Shown here in pieces: positions 13,621 through 21,503 of a stretch of DNA of 22,529 bases. The DNA is from Candidatus Latescibacterota bacterium (lineage in GTDB: Bacteria > Krumholzibacteriota > Krumholzibacteriia > WVZY01 > JAKEHA01), in NCBI GenBank assembly GCA_022615275.1, contig JAKEHA010000177.1, forward strand, positions 1 through 22,529, read 5' to 3'. Position 1 is the stretch's first letter. The number at the start of each line of letters is the position of its first letter. Under the pieces are notes generated by a model. It worked only from the letters and a program-made list of their open reading frames with translations. It had not been told where the DNA came from and made no database searches. The position numbers were made by a program, and so were the translations under genes.

Positions 13621-14855
13621 TGCCTTCGCGCGGCGCGCGCCTCGTGGTCGCGGCGGCGGTGCTCGCGCTGGTCGCGTGCGCCAAGAAAGACGCGTCCGAT
13701 CGCGCCGTCGTGCATTTCTGGCAGTTCTGGGACCTGGCCGTCATTCAACCCTTGGTCGACGAGTTCGAGGCCCAGAACCCCGAGGTCGACGTCGTGGTCG
13801 AGCAGCTCACGTGGGCGACTGGGCTGGAGAAGATCCAGGCCGCACTCGCGTCGGGCACCCAGCCCGACCTGTGCGAGTTGGGTTCGACCTGGCTCCCGCG
13901 TTTCAGCTACGAAGGCGTCCTCGAGGATCTCACCACCGTGTACGAAGCCGAGCGCGACAGCTTCCTCATGTGGGAGAGCGCCTTGTGGAACGGACGCGCG
14001 TACGGGCTACCGTGGGTGCAAGGGTCACGCGTGCTCTTCGTCAATCGGGCTCTGTTCCGCCGCGCCGGGTTGGACCCCGACCGTCCGCCGCAAACCTGGG
14101 ACGAGCTGCTCACCGCGTCGCAGAAGATCGGCGAATTGGGGACGGGCATCTACGGCTTCGGGCAGAATATCGGAGAGAGGTACGTCCTCTATAAGAAGTT
14201 CATGGCCTTCGCGTGGGGCAACGGCGGCGACGTGTTCGACGAGAGCGGAACGGTCGTGCTCAACAGCCCCGCGGTGCTGGAAGCGCTCGAGTTCTATTTG
14301 AAGCTCGCGCCGTTCTCGCTGCAAGAGAAGCAGGAAGTCCTCGACCAGTACTTCAAGACCGGACGCCTGGGCATGCAAGTCTCGGGCGCGTGGAATCTCA
14401 AGAACTACAAGCTCGAAGCCCCCGACCTCGATTATTCGGTGGCGCTGGTGCCCAAACCGTCGGCCGATCACGGCTCGCACGCGAGCTTCGCGGGCGCGGA
14501 GATGCTGGTGGTGTTCAAGGCCTCGAAGCACAAGGACGCGGCCGTGGCACTCGCGCGCTTCCTGCAGGCCTACCCACAGGCGAAGAAGCTTTCGATCGCC
14601 GCGGGCAGCGTCTTTCCCGCCGACCGCGCCGCCATGAACGACTCCGATTTCACGAACGATCCGCGCGTGCGCGTGTTCGTCGAGCAATCGCTCACCAGCC
14701 GCACCACACCGGCCCACCCGGGCTGGATCGAGATGGAGGAAGCGATCGACCGCGCGGTGGAGGAGTCGCTGTACGGGCGCCGCGCGCCGCGCTGGTGCCT
14801 CGACGACGCCGCCAAAGAAGTGCAAGAGATCGCCGCGCGCTTCCCGAAGAAGTAG
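13617..14855 (+). CDS. Sugar ABC transporter substrate-binding lipoprotein (family 1, MalE-like)
   Basis: A 412-residue binding protein for an importer. The N-terminal signal ends in a lipobox LVAC at about residue 22 (mature start CAKKD), so it should be lipid-anchored and act outside the inner membrane. The mature part shows the family 1 pattern: VHFWQFWD at the start, LVDEFEAQNPEVDVVVEQ, ALASGTQPDL, then AYGLPWVQGSRVLFVNRALF and PQTWDELL, and LGMQVSGAWN further on. The substrate is not readable from sequence. Its place between murQ and anmK points to a muropeptide-derived sugar such as GlcNAc-anhydroMurNAc or MurNAc. Starts at ATG 13617 or 13620; the first overlaps the murQ stop. Confidence 0.92.
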   Translation: MMPSRGARLVVAAAVLALVACAKKDASDRAVVHFWQFWDLAVIQPLVDEFEAQNPEVDVVVEQLTWATGLEKIQAALASGTQPDLCELGSTWLPRFSYEGVLEDLTTVYEAERDSFLMWESALWNGRAYGLPWVQGSRVLFVNRALFRRAGLDPDRPPQTWDELLTASQKIGELGTGIYGFGQNIGERYVLYKKFMAFAWGNGGDVFDESGTVVLNSPAVLEALEFYLKLAPFSLQEKQEVLDQYFKTGRLGMQVSGAWNLKNYKLEAPDLDYSVALVPKPSADHGSHASFAGAEMLVVFKASKHKDAAVALARFLQAYPQAKKLSIAAGSVFPADRAAMNDSDFTNDPRVRVFVEQSLTSRTTPAHPGWIEMEEAIDRAVEESLYGRRAPRWCLDDAAKEVQEIAARFPKK

Positions 14856-15755
14856 GTGGGTGTGGCGACGCGTCGACTCGTCCTACCGCCCGTCGCGTGG
14901 TTCCTGCTCCCGTGGGCGGCGGTGTACGCCGCCTTCTTCGTGTTCCCGTTCGTGTTCTCGTTCGTGCTCGCGTTCCTCGACTACAATCCCCTCAACGTGG
15001 CGGGCACGCGCTTCGTCGGCACCGAGAACTTCGCGCGCCTCTTCGGCGACTCCGCGTTCCACGGGGCGCTTCGCAACACCGTGCTGTTCGTGGCGGGCAC
15101 GGTACCGGTGACGACCGCGGCGGCGCTGGGACTGGCGGCGCTCTTGCGCGGCGCGATTCCCATGAAGGGCGTCTTCAAGGCCGCGCTGTTCCTGCCCTCG
15201 ATCTTGTCGGTGGTCGTGATCTCGCTCCTGTTCAAGTTGTTCTACGCGCCGGGCGGGGCCTTGAACGAGTTCCTGGCGCGCTTAGGTATCGAGGGGCACG
15301 GGTGGCTCACCGATCCGCGCACGGCACTGCCGGCCATCATGGCCATGGACGTGTGGGCGGCGGTCGGCTACTACGCCATCGTGCTGGACGCGGCGCGCAC
15401 GTCGATCCCGGATTCGCTCTACGAAGCGGCCGAATTGGAGGGCGCGGGTACCTGGGCGACGTTTCGCCACGTCACCTTTCCGCTCTTGAAGCCGGCCATC
15501 GCCTTCGTGTTGGTGATCAACACCATTCGCTCATTCCAGGTGTTCGTCGAAGTGCTCGTCATGACGCAGGGCGGTCCCTTGGGCTCCACCAACACGCTGG
15601 TGCTGTATCTCTACGACACCGCGTTCAGGCGCCTCGATTACGGCTACGCGAGTGTGGTGGCGTACGCGGTATTCCTGCTCTCCGGCATCTTCTCGATCGT
15701 CGCCATGCGCCGCTTCCGCTCCGAGACCGCGGTGGAAGGGGCGCGCCCGCTGTGA
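14856..15755 (+). CDS. Sugar ABC transporter permease, MalF/UgpA type
   Basis: A 299-residue inner-membrane permease with about six hydrophobic helices; the first is near residues 12-38 (FLLPWAAVYAAFFVFPFVFS). The cytoplasmic EAA loop, which contacts the ATPase, is EAAELEGAGTWATFRHVTFP followed by LLKPA. The GTG at 14856 directly abuts the stop of the binding protein; GTG 14862 is an in-frame alternative. Its partner permease follows with a one-base overlap. It belongs to the carbohydrate uptake CUT1 class by its pairing and length. Confidence 0.94.
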   Translation: MGVATRRLVLPPVAWFLLPWAAVYAAFFVFPFVFSFVLAFLDYNPLNVAGTRFVGTENFARLFGDSAFHGALRNTVLFVAGTVPVTTAAALGLAALLRGAIPMKGVFKAALFLPSILSVVVISLLFKLFYAPGGALNEFLARLGIEGHGWLTDPRTALPAIMAMDVWAAVGYYAIVLDAARTSIPDSLYEAAELEGAGTWATFRHVTFPLLKPAIAFVLVINTIRSFQVFVEVLVMTQGGPLGSTNTLVLYLYDTAFRRLDYGYASVVAYAVFLLSGIFSIVAMRRFRSETAVEGARPL

Positions 15756-16525
15756 TGCGGCTTGTGCGCATGGCGCTGCTCGCGCTCCTCGTGGCGGTGA
15801 TGGCCTATCCGTTGGCGTGGATGATCGCCACCTCGCTCGAGACCGCCGAGGGGCCGAGCCTTCGCTACTACGGGGAAGTGTGGCAGGCGGGCCCCTTCGA
15901 CCGCTACTTCATCAACAGCCTCGCGGTCGCGGTCATCGTGCTCTTGGGCAACATCGTGTGCTGCACGATGGCGGGCTACGCCTTCGCGCGTTTTCGCATC
16001 CGCGGCGGCAAGTTCCTGTTTCTTCTCGTGCTATCGACCATCATGCTGCCCAAGCAAGTGATATTGGTGCCGCTCTATATACTGATGCAGAAGATGGGAC
16101 TCATCGACACGTATTGGGCGCTGACACTCCCGTTCCTCGTCGACCCGTTCAACATCTTTCTCATTCGCCAGTACGTCTCGACGCTGCCCGCGGACTGCGA
16201 GGAGGCCGCGCGCATCGACGGGGCGGGCGAGTTCACGATCCTGTTTCGGGTCGTGTTTCCGATGCTCAAGCCGGTCTTGGCGGTGGTGGCGATCCATACT
16301 TGCCTCACCAACTGGAACTCGTTCCTGTTTCCGTTTATACTGACGCACAGTTCCAACATGCGCACGCTCCCGGTCGGGCTCGCGATGCTGTCGCAAGGCG
16401 CGCACAGCATCGACTGGGGACACTTGATGGCGGGAGCCGTCATCTCGGCCTTGCCGGTGGTGGCGGCGTTTCTCGTGCTCCAGCGCCGCATCATCGGCGG
16501 TCTCACCGCGGGTATCTCGAAGTAA
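15755..16525 (+). CDS. Sugar ABC transporter permease, MalG/UgpE type
   Basis: A 256-residue inner-membrane permease and the second half of the transport channel. It has about six hydrophobic helices starting at residues 5-24 and an EAA loop EEAARIDGAGEFTILFRVVF followed by PMLKPV. The phrases SLAVAVIVLLGN, MAGYAFARFRIRG and LPVGLAMLSQGAHSIDWGHLMAG are typical of MalG-like proteins. It is slightly short for the family because the periplasmic N-terminal loop is compact. The start ATG overlaps the previous stop (TGATG). No ATP-binding subunit is encoded in the operon, so a shared MsmK/UgpC-type ATPase elsewhere is presumably used. Confidence 0.94.
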   Translation: MRLVRMALLALLVAVMAYPLAWMIATSLETAEGPSLRYYGEVWQAGPFDRYFINSLAVAVIVLLGNIVCCTMAGYAFARFRIRGGKFLFLLVLSTIMLPKQVILVPLYILMQKMGLIDTYWALTLPFLVDPFNIFLIRQYVSTLPADCEEAARIDGAGEFTILFRVVFPMLKPVLAVVAIHTCLTNWNSFLFPFILTHSSNMRTLPVGLAMLSQGAHSIDWGHLMAGAVISALPVVAAFLVLQRRIIGGLTAGISK

Positions 16526-16528
16526 CCC

Positions 16529-17722
16529 ATGTCGCACCACCTCTGGCACTCCCTCGTCGGCAAGGACCGCTTCACGTGCGTGGGGTTGATGTCGGGCACC
16601 TCGATGGACGGCGTGGACGCCGCGCTGGTCGCGATGACCGCGAACCCCGAGCACCCGCGCGTCGAAGTGATCGAGTTCTCGTCGCTCCCGTACCCGGACT
16701 CGCTGCGCGAATCGCTCGCCGACCTGGCGGGCGGCGCCGCCGTCACCGCGGAGGACGTGGCCCTCTTGTCGACGAGTGTGGCGGTGGCGTTCGCGGGCGC
16801 CTTCTTCGACGTGTGCCGGCGCGCGGGCCAGGAGCCGCGCGCGATCGACTTCGTGGGATCGCACGGACAGACGGTCGCGCACGTGCCGCCGGGGAGCGGC
16901 TCTCCGGTGGCGGGTACGCTGCAAATAGGCTCGCCCGCCATGATCGCCGCACTCACCGGTGTCACCACGGTCGGCGATTTCAGGAGCGGCGACGTTGCCA
17001 TCGGCGGACAGGGTGCGCCACTCGCGCCGTACTGCGATTTCATGCTGCGCCGCAGCCATAGCACGAATCGCGTCATCCTGAATATCGGCGGCATCTCCAA
17101 CCTGACGTATTTGCCCAAGGGCGGATCGCCCGAAAACGTAATCGCATTCGACGCGGGTCCCGGCAACATGGTGGTGGACACGCTGTTTCGCGCGCTGTTT
17201 CCGGCGCGCGGCGCGTACGATGAAGACGGCGTGCGCGCGCGCGCGGGCACACCCGTGCGCGAGGTCGTCGAGCGCATGATGCGGCACCCGTACTTCGTCG
17301 CATCGCCGCCCAAATCGGCGGGACACCGCGAATTCGGGCCGCCGTTTGCATGGGCGTTGAAGACTGCGGCCGACGCCGAGAACGCGTCGAGCGAAGACGT
17401 GCTCGCCACCGCCGTCGCGCTGACCATTGAAACAATCGTCGACGCGATGCAGCGCTTTTTGCCGCAGGGCGGGGTGGACGAAGTGTTCGTCACCGGCGGG
17501 GGTGCGCGCAATCGCGCCATGTTCGGGCAACTGGAGGCGGCCCTCGCGCCGATTCCGGTGGAGCCCATCGACGCGCTGGGTATTCCCGCCGAAGCCAAGG
17601 AGGCGGTCGACTTCGCATTTCTCGCGCGCGAATCACTAATGGGACGCAGCAACGTCTTGCGCGCGGTGACGGGTGCGTCGCATGCGCTGGTTCTGGGAAC
17701 GATCGCAAGGGGTACCGAATGA
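16529..17722 (+). CDS. anmK: Anhydro-N-acetylmuramic acid kinase
   Basis: A cytoplasmic kinase that opens the 1,6-anhydro ring of anhydroMurNAc and phosphorylates it to MurNAc-6-phosphate, the substrate of MurQ. It is 397 residues, a little longer than the usual 370 or so because of an N-terminal extension and an insertion. The family signatures are all present: GLMSGTSMDGVDAAL (residues 19-33), GSHGQTVAHVPP, VGDFRSGDVAIGGQGAPLAP (from 148, including the conserved aspartates), NIGGISNLTYLP, AFDAGPGNMVVD and VTGGGARN near the C-terminus. Three bases separate it from the permease stop, and its own stop overlaps the next start (ATGA). Confidence 0.97.
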   Translation: MSHHLWHSLVGKDRFTCVGLMSGTSMDGVDAALVAMTANPEHPRVEVIEFSSLPYPDSLRESLADLAGGAAVTAEDVALLSTSVAVAFAGAFFDVCRRAGQEPRAIDFVGSHGQTVAHVPPGSGSPVAGTLQIGSPAMIAALTGVTTVGDFRSGDVAIGGQGAPLAPYCDFMLRRSHSTNRVILNIGGISNLTYLPKGGSPENVIAFDAGPGNMVVDTLFRALFPARGAYDEDGVRARAGTPVREVVERMMRHPYFVASPPKSAGHREFGPPFAWALKTAADAENASSEDVLATAVALTIETIVDAMQRFLPQGGVDEVFVTGGGARNRAMFGQLEAALAPIPVEPIDALGIPAEAKEAVDFAFLARESLMGRSNVLRAVTGASHALVLGTIARGTE

Positions 17723-18966
17723 GGTTCATCGAGGTTGCATCGGTCGTGCTCGCGACCGCGGGGTTCTGGATCCCACTCGGCGGTCCCGCTCGCGCCGCGC
17801 AAGTGCGCGGCGAGCCCACCATCCGCGTGCTCGTGTTTTCGACCAGCGGGTCGGCCACCGTCGCCACCACCACGGGCTTTCGCGTCCTCGTGGGCGGTGT
17901 GCTCGAATTCGAGAGCGATCGCGGCGGCACGGTGTCGGTGTACCGCGACGGTCGCGCCTTGACGGTGCGGCACGACGCCACCGATCAGAGCGCCTCCAGC
18001 GCCACGGAGGTCACCATCGAGCCGGTCGAGAAGCCGTTGTCGGTGGGCGGGGTGTGGTATCCTGGCAGTATTCGCGCCCTGCCGCGCGAAGACGGGGGAG
18101 TGGACCTCGTGGGCCTGGTTCCGCTGGAGACCTATCTCGAGGGCGTGGTCCCGCACGAGATCGGTACGCCCGGGCCCGACGCGTACGCCGCGGTGCAAGC
18201 GCAGGCTGTCGCCGCTCGCACCTACGCCATGTCGCGCATCGAGCTCAACCGCGAGAAGCCCTACGACGTCGAAGCGGGCGTCATGGACCAGGTGTATCGG
18301 GGCAACGAGAAGCGCGGCCGCATGACCAGTTCCGCGGTGTACGACACGCGCGGGCTGGTGCTGATGCACAAGGGCGAGTTCTGCGACGCGTACTATAGTG
18401 CCACCTGCGGCGGCCACACCTCCGATATCCGGAAGATCTGGCCGGACCGGCCTTCGGCGCCGTACCTGTACGGCCGCCGCGACCGCGGCGAAGGCGGGGG
18501 CGATAGCTTCTGCGCGCCGGCGCGCAATTTCCGGTGGCGCTACTCGTTCTCGGGACGCGCGCTGGGCGACACGGTGCGGCGCACACTCCCCATGGTGGCG
18601 GGTGTGGACGAAGCGGAAGTGGGCGAGCTGGTCGACGTGCGCGTGCGCGAGCGAAGTGCTTCGGGGCGCGTGCAGGAACTCGAGATCGTGACCTCGACGC
18701 AGTCGTTCGTCGTCGAGGGCGACCGGATTCGCCGCGTCGTCATGCTCGACGTGGGCAAGGGGCGCATCATGCCCAGCACGCTCTTCGACGTCGAGACCGT
18801 AATGAGCGGGTCGCGCGTGGGCGTCGTGAGCTTCGCGGGCGGCGGCAACGGCCACGGTGTCGGCATGTGCCAGAATGGTGCCCTCGGCATGGCGCGCAAG
18901 GGCTACTCGTACACGATGATCTTGCAGCACTACTATCCGGGCGCGGAGCTGAAACCCGGCTATTAG
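17719..18966 (+). CDS. SpoIID/LytB-domain protein, probable secreted lytic transglycosylase
   Basis: A 415-residue exported protein of the SpoIID family. B. subtilis SpoIID cuts peptide-free glycan strands and leaves anhydroMurNAc ends. It has a signal peptide (about residues 1-27, ending ARAAQ). The SpoIID core contains VPLETYLEGVVPHEIG with the catalytic-type Glu147, AVQAQAVAARTYAMS, YSATCGGHTSDIRKIW and the C-terminal GHGVGMCQNGALGMA. The family usually has GHGVGMSQ, so the Ser-to-Cys change is unusual but common enough not to imply inactivity. No sporulation genes are nearby. The operon context suggests it feeds anhydro-sugars to the importer rather than serving spore engulfment. Confidence 0.9.
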   Translation: MRFIEVASVVLATAGFWIPLGGPARAAQVRGEPTIRVLVFSTSGSATVATTTGFRVLVGGVLEFESDRGGTVSVYRDGRALTVRHDATDQSASSATEVTIEPVEKPLSVGGVWYPGSIRALPREDGGVDLVGLVPLETYLEGVVPHEIGTPGPDAYAAVQAQAVAARTYAMSRIELNREKPYDVEAGVMDQVYRGNEKRGRMTSSAVYDTRGLVLMHKGEFCDAYYSATCGGHTSDIRKIWPDRPSAPYLYGRRDRGEGGGDSFCAPARNFRWRYSFSGRALGDTVRRTLPMVAGVDEAEVGELVDVRVRERSASGRVQELEIVTSTQSFVVEGDRIRRVVMLDVGKGRIMPSTLFDVETVMSGSRVGVVSFAGGGNGHGVGMCQNGALGMARKGYSYTMILQHYYPGAELKPGY

Positions 18967-18970
18967 AGAA

Positions 18971-20776
18971 ATGAACAAAGAGCACGACGTTCTCACCCCC
19001 GAGGTTCGCTTCCATCTGATTCGAAAGATGGAGCGGCACAAGGTCATCGCGCTGACCGGCCCGCGCCTGTTGCCGCACGAGCGCAAGTACCTCGAGTTCC
19101 ACTCGGTGTCCGGCGTGATCCTGTTCGCGCGCAACATCGAGAGCCTCTCGCAGGTGGGCGATCTGATCGGCGGCGTGTGCGAGGAACTCGCGCGCGAAGG
19201 TCTGAACCCGCTGGTCATGGCCGACCACGAGGGGGACTTCGTGGCCGAGCTGAGGCAAATCATCGGTGTTCCGCCCGCCCCGCTCGCCATCGCGGCCACC
19301 GGGGACTTGGACCTCGCCGCCGAGGTCGCGTACGAGACCGGCAAGGCCATGCGCAAGCTCGGCTGTAACGTCGTGCTGGCCCCCGTCGCCGACTGCTACT
19401 TCGAATCGCCGAGTGCCATCACGGGGCTCCGCACCTTCGGCGCCGACCCCGAGCGCGTGGCCGCCTTCGTCGAGCAGACCATCGCGGGCTTTCGCGAGGC
19501 AGGCGTGCTCTCGTGCGCGAAGCACTTCCCGGGGCACGGATCCACGGCGGAGGATTCGCACGAGACACTCCCCGAGGTGCGCAAGTCGGCGCAAGACCTG
19601 GGTGTCGCGGACCTGATTCCGTTCCGGCGCTCGATCCAGGCCGGCGTCGACCTCATGATGATGTCGCACGTCGCCTATGCCATGGGCCGCGAGGAACTGA
19701 TCCCGGCCAGCTTCGACGCACGCATCATCCGAGGCATGTTGAGAACCGAGTTGAACTACGACGGTGTCGTCATCACGGACGCCCTCGAGATGGCGGGTGC
19801 GCGCTGGTACGCCTCCGAGCGCTCCGGCATGGTGACGGGCGGCAACGAACGCTCGCTTTTGGCGGGTTCGGATCTCTTGCTCCACACCAAGCCCATCCCC
19901 GAGCAGGTGCAAGTCGAGCGCGGCAGCGAGCCGGTGATGTCGCTGAACGTCATGGAGACCATCGTGCGCACCCTGGAGAAGATCGTCGACCGCGGACGCG
20001 TCGACGAGAAGCTGGCCGAAGCGGCCGCCGAGAGCGAGCCGTTGCGCAACGTGCTCTCGATCCTCGACGCCTCCAGCGCGCGCGTGACCAAGCTGCGCGA
20101 ACGCGCGGCCGACCCGCGCGCCTCGGCGCGACCCGCGGGCGGCAAGGTGATCGAGCTCAACGCGTATCCCTCGGTGCCGGCGGTGTACCGCACGGTCGCG
20201 GAGCAGAGCATCACCGCGGGCAGCGATTGGGCCCGCTTCCAGGCGCTGGCTCCCGACTCGACCTGCGTCGTGCTGCCCGTCGAATGGTCGCCGAGCGAAA
20301 CTTTGAAGAAGCAGGACGTGGCCGGCTTTCTCGACGTCGTATGCCGGCACTTCCCGCGCTGGCAGCGCATGCCGCTCGTCACCGATTTCGAGACCGACAC
20401 CGAAGGCAACCTGCGCCCCCTATTCCAGCGCGAGCGCGCGACCGTGGTCGACGCGGCCCGCTTCGCGGGCAGCACCGGCGCTGCGCGCGAACTGGCGAAC
20501 GAGGAGGTCGTGATGGTGTTCTCGTCGCGCGGGGCGCCCTCGGAAGAATTCGCGCTGGGACTCTCTGCACTCGCCGACGAGTACCGCCCCAACGTCGTCG
20601 TGCTGACGGGCTGGATCGTCGACGACTGGGTGCCGGAGGGAACGCCGATCGTGATCTCGCTCGGCGCCTCGACGCAGGTCGCCTCCGCGGTCGCGCAAGT
20701 GCTGGCGGGCGCACTCGTTCCCGAAGGCTCGCTGGCCGGACTGCTGCCCCGCACCACCCCTCGCACATCGGCATAA
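18971..20776 (+). CDS. nagZ: Glycoside hydrolase family 3 beta-N-acetylhexosaminidase, two-domain NagZ
   Basis: Removes GlcNAc from GlcNAc-anhydroMurNAc or from muropeptides. The 601-residue protein has no signal peptide, so it should be cytoplasmic. The GH3 catalytic barrel (about 1-340) contains GVILFARNI, GLRTFGADPERV and KHFPGHGSTAEDSHETLP with the NagZ-specific Asp195/His197 pair. VVITDALEM holds the catalytic nucleophile-type Asp270. A GH3 C-terminal domain follows (about 380-590). Gram-negative NagZ is usually single-domain, about 340 residues; this length resembles B. subtilis NagZ. The usual DQEGGRV loop reads ADHEGDFV (84-91). Last gene of the operon, four bases after the SpoIID-like gene. 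Confidence 0.93.
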   Translation: MNKEHDVLTPEVRFHLIRKMERHKVIALTGPRLLPHERKYLEFHSVSGVILFARNIESLSQVGDLIGGVCEELAREGLNPLVMADHEGDFVAELRQIIGVPPAPLAIAATGDLDLAAEVAYETGKAMRKLGCNVVLAPVADCYFESPSAITGLRTFGADPERVAAFVEQTIAGFREAGVLSCAKHFPGHGSTAEDSHETLPEVRKSAQDLGVADLIPFRRSIQAGVDLMMMSHVAYAMGREELIPASFDARIIRGMLRTELNYDGVVITDALEMAGARWYASERSGMVTGGNERSLLAGSDLLLHTKPIPEQVQVERGSEPVMSLNVMETIVRTLEKIVDRGRVDEKLAEAAAESEPLRNVLSILDASSARVTKLRERAADPRASARPAGGKVIELNAYPSVPAVYRTVAEQSITAGSDWARFQALAPDSTCVVLPVEWSPSETLKKQDVAGFLDVVCRHFPRWQRMPLVTDFETDTEGNLRPLFQRERATVVDAARFAGSTGAARELANEEVVMVFSSRGAPSEEFALGLSALADEYRPNVVVLTGWIVDDWVPEGTPIVISLGASTQVASAVAQVLAGALVPEGSLAGLLPRTTPRTSA

Positions 20777-20803
20777 CATATTGAAATGGCGTAAAATAGG
20801 GGA

Positions 20804-20832
20804 TTGACACGGGGCCGAGTCGGTGCTAGCTT
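20804..20832 (+). promoter_or_regulatory. Promoter of tRNA-Asp
   Basis: A perfect TTGACA (20804-20809), a 17-base spacer ending TGC and TAGCTT (20827-20832), an extended -10. The predicted start is near 20839, about 37 bases before the mature tRNA. No hairpin terminator for the nagZ operon is seen between 20777 and here. Confidence 0.65.
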
Positions 20833-20875
20833 AGGGCTCCGCGCGGTTCCCCTTCCATCCCGCGCGCCGTTTTTC

Positions 20876-20952
20876 GGGGTCGTAGTTCAGTTGGTTAGAA
20901 CGCCTGCCTGTCACGCAGGAGGTCGCGAGTTCGAGTCTCGTCGGCCCCGCCA
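20876..20952 (+). tRNA. tRNA-Asp (anticodon GTC)
   Basis: A complete cloverleaf of 77 bases. Acceptor arm GGGGTCG (20876-20882) pairs with CGGCCCC (20942-20948, one T-G wobble), then discriminator G and an encoded CCA (20950-20952). The anticodon stem CCTGC/GCAGG encloses loop CTGTCAC with GTC at 20910-20912. The T loop TTCGAGT is intact. No duplicated 3' end is visible downstream, so there is no sign of an integrated element. Confidence 0.97.
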
Positions 20953-20958
20953 TATTTC

Positions 20959-21002
20959 AACGAAAGAGCCGTTCGGCACGTACGTCGAACGGCCCTTTCG
21001 TT
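20959..21002. terminator. Long hairpin after tRNA-Asp
   Basis: A 17-base-pair stem (20959-20975 with 20986-21002, one G-T wobble) begins AACGAAAG and closes CTTTCGTT, with a 10-base loop. It starts seven bases after the CCA. The run of T after the stem is short. It probably ends the tRNA transcript and perhaps also the minus-strand lipoprotein transcript, whose stop is at 21087. Confidence 0.7.
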
Positions 21003-21086
21003 GTTCGGTCCGAAACGAACCCAGCCGCAGAACCACACTTGGCGGATGAGCATGCCGTCCGCATCGGCTTGGTGACTCCGCCTTCG

Positions 21087-21503
21087 CTACGGCGTTCGCT
21101 TGTCGACGCGGAAGTTCAGGTTGCCGCTCGCCTGCATCATGGTGACATGGATACGCCACGTGCCGGTCGTTCCCGTGCTGGACGCGAACGAGCCGCCTTC
21201 CGAGAGGTTCTTCGTATAGACGGTCTGTCCGGCGTCGTCGATGAGGGCCAGCATCACCGTTCCGCCGCTGACCGAGCAGGACTGATCCACGTTGGCGGAA
21301 ACGCCCGTGTTTGACCATGTGTAGTCCAACGAGCCCGTATAGTTATTTACCGCCGTCACTTGGAACTGGAAGTTGTCGACGTTGTTCACGATCTCCGGCT
21401 GAATGCCGGGGACGCCGGCCGGATCGTCCCCGCACGCGACGGACAGGGCGGCCGCGAGCATGAGTCCCGTCATTACCGTCCGGATGAAAGTGTGCTTTCG
21501 CAT
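21087..21503 (-). CDS. Small secreted lipoprotein of unknown function
   Basis: A 138-residue protein. The start is the ATG with first base at 21503, supported by GAGGT about ten bases upstream and a lipoprotein signal ending in a lipobox SVAC (Cys at about 24, followed by GDDPAG). The earlier in-frame start at 21560 would place a charged stretch before the signal. The mature part is beta-rich: FQFQVTAVNNYTGSLDYTW, GTVMLALIDDAG, TGTTGTWRIHVTMMQASGN, then LNFRVDKRTP at the end. The pattern of a small sandwich closing with TGTWRI-V resembles bacterial pre-peptidase C-terminal-type or stress-binding beta domains, but I do not recognise the family. It stands alone, downstream of and converging on tRNA-Asp. 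Confidence 0.78.
   Translation of the reverse strand: MRKHTFIRTVMTGLMLAAALSVACGDDPAGVPGIQPEIVNNVDNFQFQVTAVNNYTGSLDYTWSNTGVSANVDQSCSVSGGTVMLALIDDAGQTVYTKNLSEGGSFASSTGTTGTWRIHVTMMQASGNLNFRVDKRTP

Noticed and set aside
16075..19356. A 1,093-codon open frame on the minus strand
   Set aside because: It runs antisense through permease 2, anmK, the SpoIID gene and part of nagZ, all of which have unmistakable family motifs. Its translation is rich in Arg, His and Ala with no recognisable domain, as expected for a shadow frame in GC-rich DNA.
20876..21100. tRNA-Asp as an integration (att) site for a mobile element
   Set aside because: No repeat of the tRNA 3' end, integrase or other mobile gene is seen in the downstream sequence available.
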